This document shows, in pieces, positions 44,264 to 54,683 of a stretch of DNA of 64,000 bases. Made by a program: the position numbers and the translations under genes. The notes beneath the pieces are model-generated. The model was not told the origin of the DNA. It saw only the letters and a program-made list of their open reading frames with translations, and ran no database searches. Source of the stretch: Yersinia thracica (GTDB lineage Bacteria > Pseudomonadota > Gammaproteobacteria > Enterobacterales > Enterobacteriaceae); NCBI RefSeq assembly GCF_902170565.1, contig NZ_CABHXX010000133.1:1-64000 (forward strand). The letters are read 5' to 3'. The first letter of the stretch is position 1, and each line of letters begins with the position of its first letter.

Positions 44264-45546
44264 GCTTGTTCCCCCTGTTTAGCTTTGATATCGGCGACTT
44301 TCAGCTTCAATTGCGGCCGTTTCATCGGTAATAGGCCCTGCGGACGCCAGATCATCATCAACACCATCAATGCACCCAACAACAACATACTGTACGCATT
44401 GAGGTCGCGCATTAATTCACGCGAAACCACCAGCAATACGGCCGCCAGAATAACCGCGAACTGTGACCCCATCCCGCCTAATACCACAATCGCCAATACA
44501 AAAGCCGATTCCACAAAAGTGAAAGACTCAGGGCTAACAAACCCTTGTCGAGCAGCAAACAGCGTGCCCGCAAAACCGGCAAAAGCAGCACTGATGGTAA
44601 ATGCGGTCAGCTTGATTTTAGTTGGGCTCAGGCCCAATGAGCGGCAAGCAATTTCGTCTTCGCGCAATGCTTCCCAAGCCCGGCCCAGCGGCATGCGGAG
44701 CAACCGGTTAATCACAAACAAAGTCAGGATCACCAGCAACAGCGCCACCAGATAGAGGAAAATAATACGGTCACTTGGGTCATAAGTCAGGCCAAAGAAA
44801 TTATGGAAAGTATCCCAGCCGCCGTCTTTCGCGGTGCGACTGAATTCCAAACCAAACAATGTCGGTTTAGGAATTTGGCTAATTCCATTCGGCCCACCGG
44901 TAATTTCAGTATTATTGAGCAGCAAAATACGCACAATCTCACCGAAGCCCAGTGTCACAATCGCCAAATAATCCCCACGTAGGCGTAAAACAGGGAACCC
45001 GAGCAGGAAGCCAGACAGTGCCGCGACAATCCCCGCCAGAGGTAAACTCTCCCAGAAACCCAAACCGTAATAGTGATTCAGCAGAGCATAGGTATAAGCG
45101 CCAATAGCATAAAAACCCCCGTAGCCCAGTACCAGCAAGCCTGATAGCCCGACTACAACGTTCAATCCCAGCCCTAGCATGACGTAAATCAGTGTCAGGG
45201 TGGCGATATCTACCGAACCTCGGGAGACCAAAAATGGCCAGGCTATTGCGGCAATAATAATCGCAGCCGCCAATAATTTCTGGCGCGGGGTGGTGCCGTC
45301 AAAACTGGGTAATACCCATGCTGGGCCAGAGACTTTTTTAATCCCTTGCTGGATGAACGGCCGCACTAATTGGAAGAAAAACACTACGATGCAAGCTGCG
45401 CCAATCCACAACCAGCGCACCTCTGAAGCCCCTTGCACTATAAGCTTGGTGCCGTCTAACTGCAGCTGCAATCCCATCACAAACGAGGCGAGGACGAGCA
45501 AAACAAAACTGGAAATAATGGCGTTAAGGAAGTTGAGTTGTTTCAT
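44260..45546 (-). CDS. livM: Branched-chain amino acid ABC transporter permease LivM
   Basis: 428-aa inner membrane permease; N-terminal two helices specific to LivM, then the family core ([53 protein letters not shown], and the ATPase-contact loop [26 protein letters not shown]). Overlaps both livH (4 bp) and livG (4 bp). Confidence 0.96.
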   Translation of the reverse strand: MKQLNFLNAIISSFVLLVLASFVMGLQLQLDGTKLIVQGASEVRWLWIGAACIVVFFFQLVRPFIQQGIKKVSGPAWVLPSFDGTTPRQKLLAAAIIIAAIAWPFLVSRGSVDIATLTLIYVMLGLGLNVVVGLSGLLVLGYGGFYAIGAYTYALLNHYYGLGFWESLPLAGIVAALSGFLLGFPVLRLRGDYLAIVTLGFGEIVRILLLNNTEITGGPNGISQIPKPTLFGLEFSRTAKDGGWDTFHNFFGLTYDPSDRIIFLYLVALLLVILTLFVINRLLRMPLGRAWEALREDEIACRSLGLSPTKIKLTAFTISAAFAGFAGTLFAARQGFVSPESFTFVESAFVLAIVVLGGMGSQFAVILAAVLLVVSRELMRDLNAYSMLLLGALMVLMMIWRPQGLLPMKRPQLKLKVADIKAKQGEQA

Positions 45547-46469
45547 ACCTTTTCAACCTCCGGACGGCCTAAGATCCCAGTAGGCATCACTAATAACACA
45601 ACAATCAGCAGCGCAAATGAAACTGCATCTTTATATTCTGTGCTGAGATACGCAGAAGTTAATGCTTCGGCCACCCCCAGAATCAAACCACCGATCATCG
45701 CACCCGGAATACTGCCGATCCCGCCTAACACTGCTGCGGTAAATGCTTTCATGCCAGCCATAAAGCCGATGTATGGGTTAATGACGCCATAAAACTGCCC
45801 CAACAAGACCCCGGCGACGGCGGCCATTAGCGCACCGATAACAAAAGTCAGTGAGATAACCCGGTCAGTATTAATGCCCAGCAGACTGGCCATTTTTAAA
45901 TCTTCAGCACAGGCGCGGCATGCGCGGCCCATACGGGAATAACGGATAAAGAGTGTCAGCGCCAACATGGCCAGGAAGGTGACTATCCAAATGGTCAACT
46001 GCATGGTACTGATGGTTGCGGCAAAGCCATTGGTTTCAGCCAACGTCCACTGGCCAGTAACCAAACTCGGTAGAGCCAGATCCCGCGAGCCTTGATTTAG
46101 GCTGACGTAGTTTTGCAGGAAGATAGACATCCCGATCGCCGAGATCAACGCGATCAAGCGCTTAGAGCTACGAACCGGTTTATACGCCACCCGTTCAATA
46201 CTCCAGCCATAAGCACTAGCAATAACAATTGAGACGAGAAAAGCAGAGCCTATCAATAACCAACTGGCATCAATCCCCACCATCATCAATGCGGCAATCA
46301 CGATAAAGGAGACGTAGCTGCTGATCATATACACTTCGCCGTGGGCAAAGTTGATCATGCCGATAATGCCATACACCATGGTGTAACCAATGGCGATCAG
46401 TGCATAAGTGCTACCCAACGTAACCCCGTTGAACATCTGTTGCAGGAAATAAAGAAACTGCTCTGACAT
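45543..46469 (-). CDS. livH: Branched-chain amino acid ABC transporter permease LivH
   Basis: 308-aa permease equal in length to E. coli LivH. Family segments [34 protein letters not shown] and [25 protein letters not shown] are visible. It is separated from livK by 158 bp holding a terminator-like hairpin. Confidence 0.96.
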   Translation of the reverse strand: MSEQFLYFLQQMFNGVTLGSTYALIAIGYTMVYGIIGMINFAHGEVYMISSYVSFIVIAALMMVGIDASWLLIGSAFLVSIVIASAYGWSIERVAYKPVRSSKRLIALISAIGMSIFLQNYVSLNQGSRDLALPSLVTGQWTLAETNGFAATISTMQLTIWIVTFLAMLALTLFIRYSRMGRACRACAEDLKMASLLGINTDRVISLTFVIGALMAAVAGVLLGQFYGVINPYIGFMAGMKAFTAAVLGGIGSIPGAMIGGLILGVAEALTSAYLSTEYKDAVSFALLIVVLLVMPTGILGRPEVEKV

Positions 46470-46544
46470 ACCCTAACCCTTTGATTCACTTGCCTGGCTG
46501 CCCTAGCCAACTGCACCAAATCTACTGTGTGCAGTGAGGAAAAA

Positions 46545-46565
46545 TCCCCCCGAAACTTGGGGGGA
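46545..46565 (-). terminator. Attenuating terminator between livK and livH
   Basis: On the minus strand TCCCCCC-7 nt-GGGGGGA is followed at once by TTTTT (46540-46544), a full Rho-independent terminator. It lies 63 bp after the livK stop and would let livK exceed the membrane genes in expression. Confidence 0.75.
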
Positions 46566-46627
46566 CACAGTTGGTAAAAGGGGCCGGATTGCTGCAACAG
46601 CAACCCTACAACTTGATGATTCTAATA

Positions 46628-47743
46628 TTATTTGACTGCGGTGGATGAACCATCCGCATGCCATTCAAAAATACCGAATTCAAACCCTTTCAAATCGCCT
46701 TTCTCATCCCAGCTCAGCGGCCCCATCACTGTTTCCACCGGCTTACCGGTTTTCAGATCTTTGACCAAATCAGCAGGTTCTTGGCTACCACTCCGCTCCA
46801 TCGCGGTAGTCAGCGATTGCAGCGCAGCATAAGTTGTCCAAACGAATGGGCCGGTTGGGTCGAGTTTCTTCGCTTTCAGCGCATCAACAATAGGTTGGTT
46901 AGCAGGAACCTGATCATAACGTTTTGGTAAAGTGACCAGCATGCCTTCAGAAGCATCACCCGCGATGTTAGACAGTGAGGAGTTACCCACGCCCTCTGGG
47001 CCCATAAAGCGGGCTGTCAGGCCAGCTTGCTTAGCCTGACGCAGAATTTGCCCCATCTCTGGGTAGTACCCGCCGAAATAAACAAAATCGACATTCTCTT
47101 TCTTCAAGCGAGCAACCAAGGTAGAAAAATCTTTATCACCTGCGGTCACACCCTCAAACAGCACCGGTTCTGTACCTTGCTTTTTCAGGCTATCGCGCAC
47201 GGAGCGCGCCAAACCTTCGCCATATTGCTGCTTATCATGCACTACAGCGATACGTTTAGGTTTGATGGTTTCAAGGATATATTTAGCCGCAGTTGGGCCT
47301 TGATCAGAATCCAGACCGGTGGTCCGCATGATCATTTTGTAACCACGGGTGGTCAGATCAGCATTGGTTGCAGCAGGGGTGATCATAATCACGCCTTCAT
47401 CTTCATAAATATCTGAAGCAGGCTGAGTTGAAGAGGAGCACAGGTGGCCGATAACGTAACGAATGCCATCGTTAATCACTTTGTTGGCAACAGCTACGGC
47501 TTGTTTCGGGTCGCAGGCATCATCATATTCCACGCCGACCAGCTTATCGCCATTAATTCCGCCTTTGGCATTGATATCAGCAATCGCCTGACGTGCACCG
47601 GTAAATTCCATGTCACCGTATTGGGCAACCGGGCCAGACATCGCGCCAACAATGGCAACTTTGATGTCTTTCGCCAGCACAGAATGGCTCATCGCCATTG
47701 CTATACACCCAGCCAGCAACATTTTACCTTTTGTTAATTTCAT
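46628..47743 (-). CDS. livK: Leucine-specific/branched-chain amino acid binding protein LivK
   Basis: Periplasmic binding protein. ATG at 47743 ([24 protein letters not shown], signal peptide) gives 371 aa, with GGGGA 8 bp upstream; five additional upstream codons are unlikely. Mature start [28 protein letters not shown]. Residues such as [17 protein letters not shown] and [10 protein letters not shown] are nearer to E. coli LivK than to LivJ. E. coli has both livK and livJ near here; this window has only one. Confidence 0.94.
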   Translation of the reverse strand: MKLTKGKMLLAGCIAMAMSHSVLAKDIKVAIVGAMSGPVAQYGDMEFTGARQAIADINAKGGINGDKLVGVEYDDACDPKQAVAVANKVINDGIRYVIGHLCSSSTQPASDIYEDEGVIMITPAATNADLTTRGYKMIMRTTGLDSDQGPTAAKYILETIKPKRIAVVHDKQQYGEGLARSVRDSLKKQGTEPVLFEGVTAGDKDFSTLVARLKKENVDFVYFGGYYPEMGQILRQAKQAGLTARFMGPEGVGNSSLSNIAGDASEGMLVTLPKRYDQVPANQPIVDALKAKKLDPTGPFVWTTYAALQSLTTAMERSGSQEPADLVKDLKTGKPVETVMGPLSWDEKGDLKGFEFGIFEWHADGSSTAVK

Positions 47744-48164
47744 CCGCGAATTCCCCATCTGTCATTGTGAACGTGCTTGTTGTGTTGGTCTTAACGTTTT
47801 ATAGCACCGTAACGTTTTATTCATAAGTAATAATGATTTAGTCTCAAAAGCGATGCTTTTTTCTAATAAGACTTTATTTTTCATGCCATTAAACAGGAGT
47901 TTTATGCTGTAAATCAACTGAGACAAGCAGAAACAAGCGGTGTAAACAGCATAAAATTAGGATTAAATTGAATGGGTTTTGCACAAATACTAGTGAGTTG
48001 TGCTGGTTATGTGATCATTTACTCTGTTAAAACTCGGAAAATGCAGTAGCGAAAAAACATTTTCCCCCATGAACGTACAGAAAAACTTACACAACTCTCT
48101 GACCCATGATCTAGTACAATAAACCACAGCCCTATAACCCTTACATTTCTGCGGTTTATCGACG
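47744..48164. promoter_or_regulatory. livK-panM divergent intergenic region
   Basis: 421 bp, A/T-rich, no ORF. A direct repeat TAACGTTTTAT occurs at 47792-47802 and 47810-47820 near livK. A TACAAT at 48115-48120 may be the panM -10. The size of the gap and the loss of livJ relative to E. coli suggest livJ was deleted or never present here. Nothing else recognised. Confidence 0.45.
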
Positions 48165-48557
48165 ATGAAACTGACTATTGAACGTTTAACAAACCTTACT
48201 CATCAGGACCTTATCGATTTAGCTAAAATTTGGCCCGAACAGCAACAAACCAGTTGGCTGCAATGGATTAATGACGGCAAGCCACTCTTCGCTGCGCGAT
48301 TTAATGAGCGTTTGTTAGGTGCAGTGAAAGTTAAGGTAGATTGCCAACAGGCTGAGCTTGAGGACTTGTGTGTCAGGGAAGTGACGCGCCGGCGCGGCGT
48401 CGGGCTTTATCTGATTGAAGAAACATTGCGTCAGTTGCCCACAATTCAACAGTGGAGTTTGAGTGATAAGCAAGTCACGGTGACAAACTACGCAGCAATA
48501 GACGGCTTTCTGCGTGCCTGTGGCTTTAGCCGTAATACGCAGGGTTGGCAGCGATAA
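48165..48557 (+). CDS. panM: PanD maturation factor PanM (PanZ)
   Basis: 130-aa GNAT-fold protein that triggers self-cleavage of the aspartate decarboxylase precursor PanD and, with CoA, feeds back on pantothenate synthesis. It begins MKLTIERL as E. coli PanM (127 aa), and shares FAARFNERLLGAVKV and the CoA-binding VREVTRRRGVGLYLIEE. It is convergent with rpoH. Confidence 0.93.
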   Translation: MKLTIERLTNLTHQDLIDLAKIWPEQQQTSWLQWINDGKPLFAARFNERLLGAVKVKVDCQQAELEDLCVREVTRRRGVGLYLIEETLRQLPTIQQWSLSDKQVTVTNYAAIDGFLRACGFSRNTQGWQR

Positions 48558-48600
48558 CTTTCTAAATCATGGCTGTGCCGTAAATACCAGAAAAGCAAAA

Positions 48601-48625
48601 GGGCGATATCAATATCGCCCTTTTT
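48601..48625. terminator. Bidirectional terminator panM/rpoH
   Basis: Near-perfect palindrome GGGCGATAT-CA-ATATCGCCC preceded by AAAA and followed by TTTTT, between convergent genes. Confidence 0.85.
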
Positions 48626-48653
48626 CGAATCACACAGCATCGATGTCGCTGTA

Positions 48654-49511
48654 TTAGGCTTCAATAGCCATTCGTAATTTTTTCATCGCGTTCTTTTCAA
48701 GCTGACGAACACGTTCAGCAGATACACCGTACTGATCAGCCAGCTCCTGCAACGTAGACTTGTTGTCATCGTCCAGCCAACGAGCACGAATAATATGCTG
48801 GCTCCGCTCGTCCAAGCCTTCCAATGCATAAGACAATTTGTCTGCCGCGTGATTGTCCCAATTATCCTCCTCGATGCCATCTGCAAAGTCTGAGGTTTTA
48901 TCCTGCAAATACAGGACCGGCGCCATAGATTGGCCATCACGTGCTTCATCATCTGGAGATGGGTCGAAAGTCATATCCTGTGCGGACATGCGTGATTCCA
49001 TCTCACGAACATCTTTACTGGTCACACCCAGTTCTTTGGCAACCAGCTCGACTTCATCTTGGTTAAACCAACCCAAACGCTGCTTAGTTTTACGCAGATT
49101 AAAGAATAACTTACGCTGAGCTTTAGTAGTCGCAACTTTGACAATCCGCCAGTTACGCAAAACATATTCATGAATTTCTGCTTTGATCCAGTGTACTGCG
49201 AAAGACACCAGACGCACCCCGACTTCAGGGTTAAAACGGCGAACCGCTTTCATCAAGCCAATATTACCTTCCTGAATAAGGTCAGCCTGTGGCAGTCCAT
49301 ACCCAGAATAGTTACGGGCAACATGAGCAACAAAGCGCAGGTGAGACAGGATTAGCTGTTTAGCCGCCTCCAGATCGCCCTGGTAATGCAGCCGTTCAGC
49401 CAGTTCCCGCTCTTCCTCTGCTGTCAGCATTGGATAGGCATTGGCAGCCCGAATATAGGCTTCCAGACTACCTTGGGGTACTAAGGCTAAAGTTTGCATT
49501 TCTTTGGTCAT
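48654..49511 (-). CDS. rpoH: RNA polymerase sigma-32 factor RpoH
   Basis: Heat-shock sigma factor. ATG at 49511 gives [15 protein letters not shown] and 285 aa (E. coli 284), with AGAGGG 6 bp upstream. Region 2 ([53 protein letters not shown]), the RpoH box ([16 protein letters not shown]) and region 4.2 helix-turn-helix ([28 protein letters not shown]) are all visible. The frame continues 27 codons upstream through an ERIC element, which is not coding. A sigma-E-type and a sigma-70-type promoter lie beyond the ERIC. Confidence 0.97.
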   Translation of the reverse strand: MTKEMQTLALVPQGSLEAYIRAANAYPMLTAEEERELAERLHYQGDLEAAKQLILSHLRFVAHVARNYSGYGLPQADLIQEGNIGLMKAVRRFNPEVGVRLVSFAVHWIKAEIHEYVLRNWRIVKVATTKAQRKLFFNLRKTKQRLGWFNQDEVELVAKELGVTSKDVREMESRMSAQDMTFDPSPDDEARDGQSMAPVLYLQDKTSDFADGIEEDNWDNHAADKLSYALEGLDERSQHIIRARWLDDDNKSTLQELADQYGVSAERVRQLEKNAMKKLRMAIEA

Positions 49512-49534
49512 TCGAAACCCTCTCATTGCATGTT

Positions 49535-49661
49535 TATACCCGTCATATTTCAAACCGCAGGTTTGTTGGCTGCTTGCGTTCACCCGAATCACTTACTGAT
49601 GTAAGCTCATCGTGATTATCTTACTTGCCGCCTTCCTGCAACTTGTAATCTATTGGGTATA
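49535..49661. repeat. ERIC element B in the rpoH leader
   Basis: Exactly 127 bp, from TATACCCGTCATATTTCAA to TATTGGGTATA, with the conserved GTTGGCTGC, CACCCGAATCACTTACTGATGTAAGCTC centre and TTGCCGCCTTCCTGCAACTTG. It ends 11 bp upstream of the rpoH ribosome-binding site, so it lies between promoters and start codon. Confidence 0.9.
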
Positions 49662-49692
49662 TTAAATAGTGCAGATTTCTCTCAACGCCAAT

Positions 49693-49720
49693 ATTTTAGC
49701 ACCTGCTTAAGCAGATTCAA
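49693..49720 (-). promoter_or_regulatory. Candidate sigma-70 promoter of rpoH
   Basis: Minus strand -35 TTGAAT (49715-49720), 16-bp spacer, -10 TAAAAT (49693-49698), about 180 bp upstream of the start codon. Confidence 0.5.
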
Positions 49721-49751
49721 GCGTTGGGCACCTTATCATTTCACTGTGTTT

Positions 49752-49778
49752 TTCGACCGGTTATTGCCATAAAAGTTC
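49752..49778 (-). promoter_or_regulatory. Candidate sigma-E promoter of rpoH
   Basis: Minus strand TGAACTT (-35 core GAACTT at 49773-49778), 16-bp spacer, TCGAA (49752-49756). E. coli rpoH P3, the sigma-E promoter, has GAACTT-16-TCTGA and very similar spacer composition. The rest of the 49779-49920 gap holds nothing recognised. Confidence 0.6.
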
Positions 49779-49920
49779 AAACTGGATCACAGTTTCAGCT
49801 ATTGATCTTAGCAGATAACTCGCTGTGCGTATCAGGGAAAACCTAAGGTATGAACGGATAAACCGCGCCCTTTCCCTGCCTTATCGCAGCACTGCAGGGA
49901 AAGAGTATAACAAACATTTT

Positions 49921-50877
49921 TTACTGCGGTGTAAATCGGCGTAAATGTTGAACCGTCGCCAACCAGGCGGCGATCCAGCCAATCATCGCCGAGATCAATA
50001 CCAACAGCAGGCACTCATCCCAACTTAACCCATGTAGTGTAAAGCTAGTACCGAACACCGTGGCCACCTGTGTCACAACCGAACCGAGCTTCCATACCAG
50101 CGCTTCAGAGAGAATCAGTGATAACACCGCGCCGCCGAAACCCAGCATCGCACCACCATTCAAGAATGGCCGCAGAATAAACCCATCGGTTGCCCCAATC
50201 AGTTTCATGACATTAATGGTATCACGGCGGCTAAAGATACTCAGACGCACGCTATTACCAATGACCAGGAATACGGCAACCACCATCAATACGCCAATCA
50301 TGGCAGCAACTTGCCCGACCAAGCCGGTTAATGCCGCCAAACGAGCAAACCAGCTGTCATCCATACGAACTTCAGCTACCCCCTCGACCTTACTGACTCG
50401 GTCGCGCAGGGTATCGAGCGTCCCTGAACTTTGGAAATCCAGCTTAGGCGTGATAATGGCAACTGCAGGCAGCGGGTTCTCTTCCAGCATATCCAGAGCA
50501 CCGCCAAAACCTGACCAGTTACGGAACTCGCCCATCGCTTCTTCCCGTGACAGATAGTTAACTTTCTCCACACCGGCCTCTGCTTTTAGCGTGGTCACGA
50601 CATTTTCAGCCGCGTTATCATCCAGCGCTTTATCCAGATAGACCGTCAGTTGCGGCGTTGGATACCATTGATCCGCAGCCTGACTGACGTTCTTCCACAC
50701 GATATAACACACACTTGGCAGGGTCAGCGAGATGGCAATTACCATCACGGTTAACAACGTCGCCAACGGTTGGCGCATCATATCGGCAACAGCATTAACC
50801 CACGAATAACGCCACTGTTCGCGCCAGCCGCCTTTCAGCGCCTTGGTTTTTGCTTTTTGCGCACTATTATTCGCCAT
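49921..50877 (-). CDS. ftsX: Cell division protein FtsX
   Basis: Membrane subunit of the FtsEX complex at the divisome, regulating septal murein hydrolases through EnvC. 318 aa; cytoplasmic N-terminus, one helix, a periplasmic domain (about 95-220), then three helices with the MacB/FtsX pattern ([32 protein letters not shown]). Overlaps ftsE by 11 bp. Confidence 0.96.
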   Translation of the reverse strand: MANNSAQKAKTKALKGGWREQWRYSWVNAVADMMRQPLATLLTVMVIAISLTLPSVCYIVWKNVSQAADQWYPTPQLTVYLDKALDDNAAENVVTTLKAEAGVEKVNYLSREEAMGEFRNWSGFGGALDMLEENPLPAVAIITPKLDFQSSGTLDTLRDRVSKVEGVAEVRMDDSWFARLAALTGLVGQVAAMIGVLMVVAVFLVIGNSVRLSIFSRRDTINVMKLIGATDGFILRPFLNGGAMLGFGGAVLSLILSEALVWKLGSVVTQVATVFGTSFTLHGLSWDECLLLVLISAMIGWIAAWLATVQHLRRFTPQ

Positions 50878-51535
50878 GATGCGCTCCTGACATCCGCCCC
50901 TGACTTAATGTCAGAATCGGGTAGCGCCGCCGAGCAATCAACGACGTGTCGTGTGTGGCCATTAACACGGTAACGCCCACGCGGTTAAATTCTTCAAACA
51001 AACGCAAAATGCCTTCGGATAATGCATCATCCAGGTTACCGGTCGGCTCATCTGCCAGTAATACCGCAGGCTTGTTCACTACCGCCCTGGCTATACCAAC
51101 ACGCTGTTGCTCACCACCGGAAAGCTGAATAGGGAAGTTTTTCGCCTTATCCAACAACCCCACTTTATCCAGTGCCGCTGACACTCTGCGGCGAATATCT
51201 TCGGTGCTGGCACCTGCGATAATCAATGGCATAGCAACATTGTCATAGACCGTTCTGTCCAACAGCAGGTGGTGATCTTGAAAGATCATCCCGATCTGAC
51301 GGCGCAAGAATGGCACTTCGCGATTTTTCAGGCGGCTGATGTCATGACCACCAAACCAGATATGACCAGCACTGGGGCGCTCGATGCCACAAATCAGTTT
51401 CAGCAGAGTACTTTTCCCTGCACCGGAATGACCAGTCAAAAACGCCATTTCCGCTGGGCGCAGATGAAAATCTACCCCTTGCAGCGCCTGTCGTCCGCCC
51501 AGATAAGCTTTACTGACCTGTTCAAAGCGAATCAT
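50867..51535 (-). CDS. ftsE: Cell division ATP-binding protein FtsE
   Basis: ATPase of FtsEX, 222 aa as in E. coli. Walker [16 protein letters not shown]-loop [14 protein letters not shown], signature [14 protein letters not shown], Walker [13 protein letters not shown], switch His in MATHDTSLI. Starts 5 bp after the ftsY stop. Confidence 0.97.
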   Translation of the reverse strand: MIRFEQVSKAYLGGRQALQGVDFHLRPAEMAFLTGHSGAGKSTLLKLICGIERPSAGHIWFGGHDISRLKNREVPFLRRQIGMIFQDHHLLLDRTVYDNVAMPLIIAGASTEDIRRRVSAALDKVGLLDKAKNFPIQLSGGEQQRVGIARAVVNKPAVLLADEPTGNLDDALSEGILRLFEEFNRVGVTVLMATHDTSLIARRRYPILTLSQGRMSGAHHGE

Positions 51536-51540
51536 CCGTA

Positions 51541-53082
51541 TTAATCCTCTCGGGCAAAAAGAGCCTCAATAAAATCGTCAGCCTTAAATGGCCGTAAATC
51601 CTCTATACCTTCCCCAACACCGATATAACGGATTGGGATACCGAACTGATCTGCGATGGCAAATATTACCCCACCCTTGGCGGTGCCATCGAGCTTAGTC
51701 AGGGTAATTCCAGTCAGACCCACGGCTTCATTAAACAGTTTGGCCTGACTAACCGCATTTTGTCCGGTACTGGCATCCAACGTCAGCATAACCTCATGGG
51801 GGGCATCGCCGTCCAGCTTTTTCATCACGCGGACAATCTTCTTCAGCTCTTCCATCAAGTGAGTTTTATTTTGCAGACGCCCGGCGGTATCAGCCAACAG
51901 CACATCAATGCCTCGCGCTTTAGCGGCCTGAATAGCATCAAAAATGACTGATGCTGAGTCTGCGCCAGTATGTTGTGCAACTACAGCAATCTTGTTGCGG
52001 TCACCCCAAACTTGCAGCTGTTCTACCGCCGCTGCGCGGAAAGTGTCACCCGCCGCCAACATGACGGATTTCCCCTCAGCCTGGAATTGGCGCGCCAACT
52101 TACCAATGGTAGTAGTTTTACCCACCCCATTGACGCCAACCATTAAAATAACAAATGGATTTTTATCACTGACATCTAATGGTTTGTCTACTTTAGACAG
52201 AATCTCAGACATTTCCTCTTTGAGCTTGCCATACAACGCTTCGGCATCTTTTAGCTGTTTACGGCCAGCATGCTCTGTCAGAGAGGTAATAATTTTACGC
52301 GTAGTTTCGACACCAACGTCGGCGATCAGGAGCTGTTCTTCCAGTTCTTCAAACAGATCGTCGTCGATTTTCTTACCGCTGAATAACCCCATAAAACCGG
52401 AGCCAAGATTCTGCTTGGTTTTGATTAAGCTGCGTTTTAAGCGAGCCAAAAAACCTTCTTTCGTCGGCCGTTCTTGTTCTTGAGCCGTTGCTACGATTGT
52501 TTCTTCAGTTTCAATGTCTTGTTCGGTTTCAATGTCTTGTTCGGTTTCAATGTCTTGTTCGGCGACGATTTCGTCTCCAAGGCTAGCAAACTCCTCGATG
52601 ACCTCGACCGGAGGTTCATCAACAATAGCTTGTGGCTCTGGAATATCGATAGCAACATTGCTTTCTGTCAGCGGCAATTCTGGCGCACTGACAGTACCTT
52701 CATCCCATGAGTCAACGTTGGCTTTATCACTATGACTCTGTGAGAAATGATGCTGTAAATACTGAGGATCTTCAGCGAAATCTATATTTTCTTCTGCTAT
52801 TGGCGCTGTTGGTTCTGCCGTGACCTCTGGCAAAGTTTCAGCCGCAGCTTCACTAATCGCAGCGCTATCCCATTCACCTGGGGTTACCCGCTCTGGCTCT
52901 GCAGCCGTGTCAGCGGTATTTTCTGAAACTATTTCAGCCTGTTTTTCGCTGATAGCCTGCTCTTCGATAGCCAGCTCAGCTGCATCTTCTTTCTCAGTAG
53001 CCAATGGCTCTGCTGTGTGTTCTTCATTCTGGCGGCCTAAGCCCAGCCAGGAAAAAAATCCACGTTTTTTTTCTTTTGCCAT
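51541..53082 (-). CDS. ftsY: Signal recognition particle receptor FtsY
   Basis: SRP receptor GTPase delivering ribosome-nascent chains to the translocon. 513 aa. An acidic A domain (about 1-205), very rich in Glu/Ala/Val, contains a triple EQDIET repeat at residues about 174-191; the N domain and GTPase follow, with G1 GVNGVGKTTTIGKLA, G3 DTAGRLQNKTHLMEEL and G4 TKLDGTAKGG. The A domain is poorly conserved in general. The start MAKEKKRGFFSWLGLGRQ carries the membrane-binding amphipathic helix. Confidence 0.97.
   Translation of the reverse strand: MAKEKKRGFFSWLGLGRQNEEHTAEPLATEKEDAAELAIEEQAISEKQAEIVSENTADTAAEPERVTPGEWDSAAISEAAAETLPEVTAEPTAPIAEENIDFAEDPQYLQHHFSQSHSDKANVDSWDEGTVSAPELPLTESNVAIDIPEPQAIVDEPPVEVIEEFASLGDEIVAEQDIETEQDIETEQDIETEETIVATAQEQERPTKEGFLARLKRSLIKTKQNLGSGFMGLFSGKKIDDDLFEELEEQLLIADVGVETTRKIITSLTEHAGRKQLKDAEALYGKLKEEMSEILSKVDKPLDVSDKNPFVILMVGVNGVGKTTTIGKLARQFQAEGKSVMLAAGDTFRAAAVEQLQVWGDRNKIAVVAQHTGADSASVIFDAIQAAKARGIDVLLADTAGRLQNKTHLMEELKKIVRVMKKLDGDAPHEVMLTLDASTGQNAVSQAKLFNEAVGLTGITLTKLDGTAKGGVIFAIADQFGIPIRYIGVGEGIEDLRPFKADDFIEALFARED
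52508..52561. repeat. 18-bp tandem repeat (x3) inside ftsY
   Basis: Three perfect copies of GTTTCAATGTCTTGTTCG at 52508-52525, 52526-52543 and 52544-52561. In frame they encode the hexapeptide EQDIET three times in the acidic domain. Copy-number change would keep the frame. Confidence 0.95.
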
Positions 53083-53300
53083 TTTTGGACTCTAATTACT
53101 TTGGGTTTGCATAAATAAGATAATAGTTCGCAAGTCTATCACTTTCCCCTGAACAGCAACACGCGCGCGATGCTGCTTTCTATTGTGAATTCAATCAACA
53201 AAGGTTTAACCTTTCCCCCACACTGCACACATAGGTAGAATAGTGACTAACTTTTTTATTCAGTGCTGCAATACTGGCCAACTTTCAAGCAAAGCGATCT

Positions 53301-53954
53301 ATGGCAAAGCGACCGATAGTAAAAGCAAAACAAGCTCCACAGCAGTCCGCAGGACAAATCCGCATCATTGGCGGTAAATGGCGAGGGCGCAAATTACCTG
53401 TACCCGTTAGCCCAGGGCTGCGCCCTACCACTGATCGGGTCAGAGAAACATTGTTCAACTGGCTTGCGCCCATGATTCAAGGTGCCCGATGTCTGGATTG
53501 CTTCGCGGGCAGCGGTGCCTTAGGGCTGGAGGCGCTATCCCGTTATGCTGGTGTTGCTATACTGCTGGAAGCTGACAGATATGTCGCTAAACAGCTGAGC
53601 AATAACCTGACGTTATTGAGTGCCACCAATGGGCAAGTGGTCAATACCAATTCTTTGCAATGGTTAACCCAGCCGGGCCAGCCTTTCGATTTGGTGTTCC
53701 TCGACCCTCCTTTTCGTAAGGGCTTACTGGCTGAAACCATCAATTTATTGGAGCAATTCAACTGGCTGACGGCTGATGCCTGGATTTATATTGAAGCAGA
53801 GGCAGAAAGTGCCGCCACTGATGTCCCGGCCAATTGGCAGTTACATCGAGAGAAAATTGCCGGGCAGGTTGCCTATCGCCTCTATATTCGTAGCGAAGAA
53901 CCCCTCAAAAACACGGTATCAGCTGAAAAACAGGAGCAACACCATGTGGATTAA
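53301..53954 (+). CDS. rsmD: 16S rRNA (guanine966-N2)-methyltransferase RsmD
   Basis: SAM-dependent enzyme methylating G966 of 16S rRNA in the 30S subunit. 217 aa (E. coli 198), with 10 or so extra N-terminal residues before SAGQIRIIGGKWRGRKLPVP. SAM-binding CLDCFAGSGALGLEALSR and catalytic VFLDPPFRKG are visible. Divergent from ftsY; overlaps yhhL by 11 bp. Confidence 0.95.
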   Translation: MAKRPIVKAKQAPQQSAGQIRIIGGKWRGRKLPVPVSPGLRPTTDRVRETLFNWLAPMIQGARCLDCFAGSGALGLEALSRYAGVAILLEADRYVAKQLSNNLTLLSATNGQVVNTNSLQWLTQPGQPFDLVFLDPPFRKGLLAETINLLEQFNWLTADAWIYIEAEAESAATDVPANWQLHREKIAGQVAYRLYIRSEEPLKNTVSAEKQEQHHVD

Positions 53955-54216
53955 TATCGGCCGGTTATTGATGTTAGGAGTATGGTTTTTCTTATTGTTG
54001 AATCTGTTCCAGCCATTTCCTAAGCCTTTGAAATACTTTATTGATGTCGCAATGATCTTCATGGTCTTGATGCATGGTTTGCAACTGATATTACTTAAAT
54101 CTACACAGCCGAAAGATCAGCCAATCAGTGGATGGCAACAATTCAAAATTTTTGTGTTCGGGGTTTTCGAATTGTTAGCTTGGCAAAAGAAACAGCCGCC
54201 ATTGCCTAAAAAATAA
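53944..54216 (+). CDS. yhhL: DUF1145 family membrane protein YhhL
   Basis: 90-aa protein of unknown function matching E. coli YhhL (89 aa) in position and plan: MWINIGRLLMLGVWFFLLLNLFQPFPKP forms one helix, FIDVAMIFMVLMHGLQLILLKS another, and the rest is a basic tail. ATG at 53944 has AGGAG 7 bp upstream inside rsmD; a longer frame starting at 53776 lies within rsmD and is not credible. Confidence 0.88.
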   Translation: MWINIGRLLMLGVWFFLLLNLFQPFPKPLKYFIDVAMIFMVLMHGLQLILLKSTQPKDQPISGWQQFKIFVFGVFELLAWQKKQPPLPKK

Positions 54217-54260
54217 TACTCACTGTCGCTACATATATTTTTGTTATGGCGACAGGTTAT

Positions 54261-54644
54261 TTATTGGTCGGCTGAATTTGGAGTAAAGCCAATATAGCGC
54301 GTCCCCTGTATGTGTAGAGTGCCTTTCGCACCTTGATCTATACGATTATATTCCGACTGTGGCAGTATCATTTTGATGTCGCTGCCCTTAGTGACCTCTA
54401 GGGTACTCAATAGTGGCCGGAAATAAACTTCATAGCGTTTATCTTCAGCAACAATCTCTTCACGTTGACGCGAGCGGCGGTTTGGCGCTAATATTTCACG
54501 TTTATCAATAACTTCGGCTTGTAAGCTGCGCACCGGTGAACGGTCATTTTCTGCATCTTGCCGCTTCTTCTGCCAATATTGGCGGGTTGCCAACACGACA
54601 ATCAACACCACCACAGCAATAAATAATAACGGAAGTTTATTCAT
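54261..54644 (-). CDS. yhhM: DUF2500 family protein YhhM
   Basis: 127-aa protein: a single N-terminal membrane anchor (MNKLPLLFIAVVVLIVVLATRQYW), then a charged linker and a small beta-rich domain (NRRSRQREEIVAEDKRYEVYFRP ... GAKGTLHIQGTRYIGFT). It resembles E. coli YhhM (119 aa) in RRSRQQ and GDKGTL-YKGTRF. Function unknown. A weak hairpin (54223-54229/54249-54255) lies between it and yhhL. Confidence 0.85.
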   Translation of the reverse strand: MNKLPLLFIAVVVLIVVLATRQYWQKKRQDAENDRSPVRSLQAEVIDKREILAPNRRSRQREEIVAEDKRYEVYFRPLLSTLEVTKGSDIKMILPQSEYNRIDQGAKGTLHIQGTRYIGFTPNSADQ

Positions 54645-54683
54645 AATAATCTTGCCCGCTAAAGCTCACTCGGCGAGAGGAGT

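Noticed and set aside
48640-49592. Long rpoH frame starting at 49592
   Set aside because: The extra 27 codons are ERIC sequence; the ATG at 49511 has the ribosome-binding site and the family N-terminus.
53776-54216. 146-aa frame starting inside rsmD
   Set aside because: It overlaps rsmD heavily; the true yhhL starts at 53944 with its own AGGAG.
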